Positions 63,870-64,000 of a stretch of DNA of 64,000 bases are shown here, one piece after another. The notes below the pieces were generated by a model. It made no database searches, was not told the DNA's origin, and saw only the letters and a program-made list of their open reading frames with translations. The stretch comes from Candidula unifasciata (lineage: Eukaryota; Mollusca; Gastropoda; Stylommatophora; Geomitridae), in contig CAJHNH020000705.1 of assembly GCA_905116865.2 (NCBI GenBank), positions 173,501 to 237,500 of the forward strand. Direction: 5' to 3'. Numbering within the stretch: the stretch's first letter is position 1; each line of letters begins with the position of its first letter. The position numbers and the translations under genes are program-made.

Positions 63870-64000
63870 CCTGTACCGAATATTCGCTTCGTATTCGCTT
63901 CGGGGCCGAATAGTGGATTTAATAAATAACTACTTGGTATTCGGCGGAAAACGTGCGGTTCTGGCCGAATACGAATAGTGGTTACCTTACACCCGTTTTG
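63870..64000. repeat. Repeat with inverted CGAATA motifs, cut by window edge
   Basis: CCGAATATTCGCTTCGTATT, GGGGCCGAATAGTGG, TTGGTATTCGGCGG and GGCCGAATACGAATAGTGG form several short direct and inverted matches. This looks like a transposon terminus or foldback repeat, but only part lies in the window. Confidence 0.45.

Overview
This is a eukaryotic, intron-rich and repeat-saturated stretch. It is most probably from a mollusc, and a gastropod fits best. Three things point there: the one clear host gene is a GH5 (subfamily 10-like) endo-beta-1,4-mannanase of the molluscan digestive type; the tRNA-headed SINEs and RTE- and I-like LINE fragments are typical of such genomes; and there are no operons, ribosome-binding sites or dense ORFs. 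Most open frames in the window are by-products of tandem repeats. Species assignment is inference.

Host gene. A complete-looking mannanase gene lies on the minus strand at 19167-37692, in eight coding exons: 37692-37605, 36767-36579, 34742-34619, 30363-30153, 27922-27831, 24522-24369, 22368-22297 and 19394-19167. All seven introns have GT-AG ends and compatible phases. The spliced frame is 385 codons without an internal stop, with a signal peptide, both catalytic glutamates (about E195 and E326) and an AATAAA signal 115 bp past the stop. Its introns are packed with tandem arrays and transposon debris, including an approximately 1.3 kb GAA/TTC array in intron 2 and arrays on both sides of exon 5.

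Left flank (1-19 kb). This holds LINE 3' ends, a degraded RNase H-bearing LINE (7.8-10.1 kb), SINEs, a 2 kb-spaced duplicated repeat ending in an 84 bp near-perfect hairpin (13753-13836), and six minisatellites (3.3, 7.1, 12.5, 14.4, 15.4 and 16.7-18.2 kb).

Right flank (37.7-64 kb). This holds SINEs, an 18-bp minisatellite (39.3-40.35 kb), a 57-bp-type minisatellite (41.9-42.95 kb), and two nested transposon stacks. In the first, a minus-strand LINE (42.95-49.0 kb) is split in its endonuclease domain by a 4.36 kb DNA transposon (44439-48795). That insert has 9-bp target duplications, imperfect terminal inverted repeats and one conserved-looking 302-codon terminal exon of unknown family; it is the best candidate for something undescribed. 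In the second, an RTE-like LINE (about 54.84-60.6 kb, minus) is split in its reverse transcriptase by a 3.3 kb hAT transposon (55894-59189, 8-bp target duplication CCCTATGC), which itself carries a 5'-truncated LINE (56.86-57.1 kb). A sister copy of that last LINE sits at 63683-63823 with a 12-bp target duplication.

No rRNA, genuine tRNA, CRISPR array or prokaryotic feature was seen. Everything is read by eye; family names rest on recognised protein motifs and not on searches.
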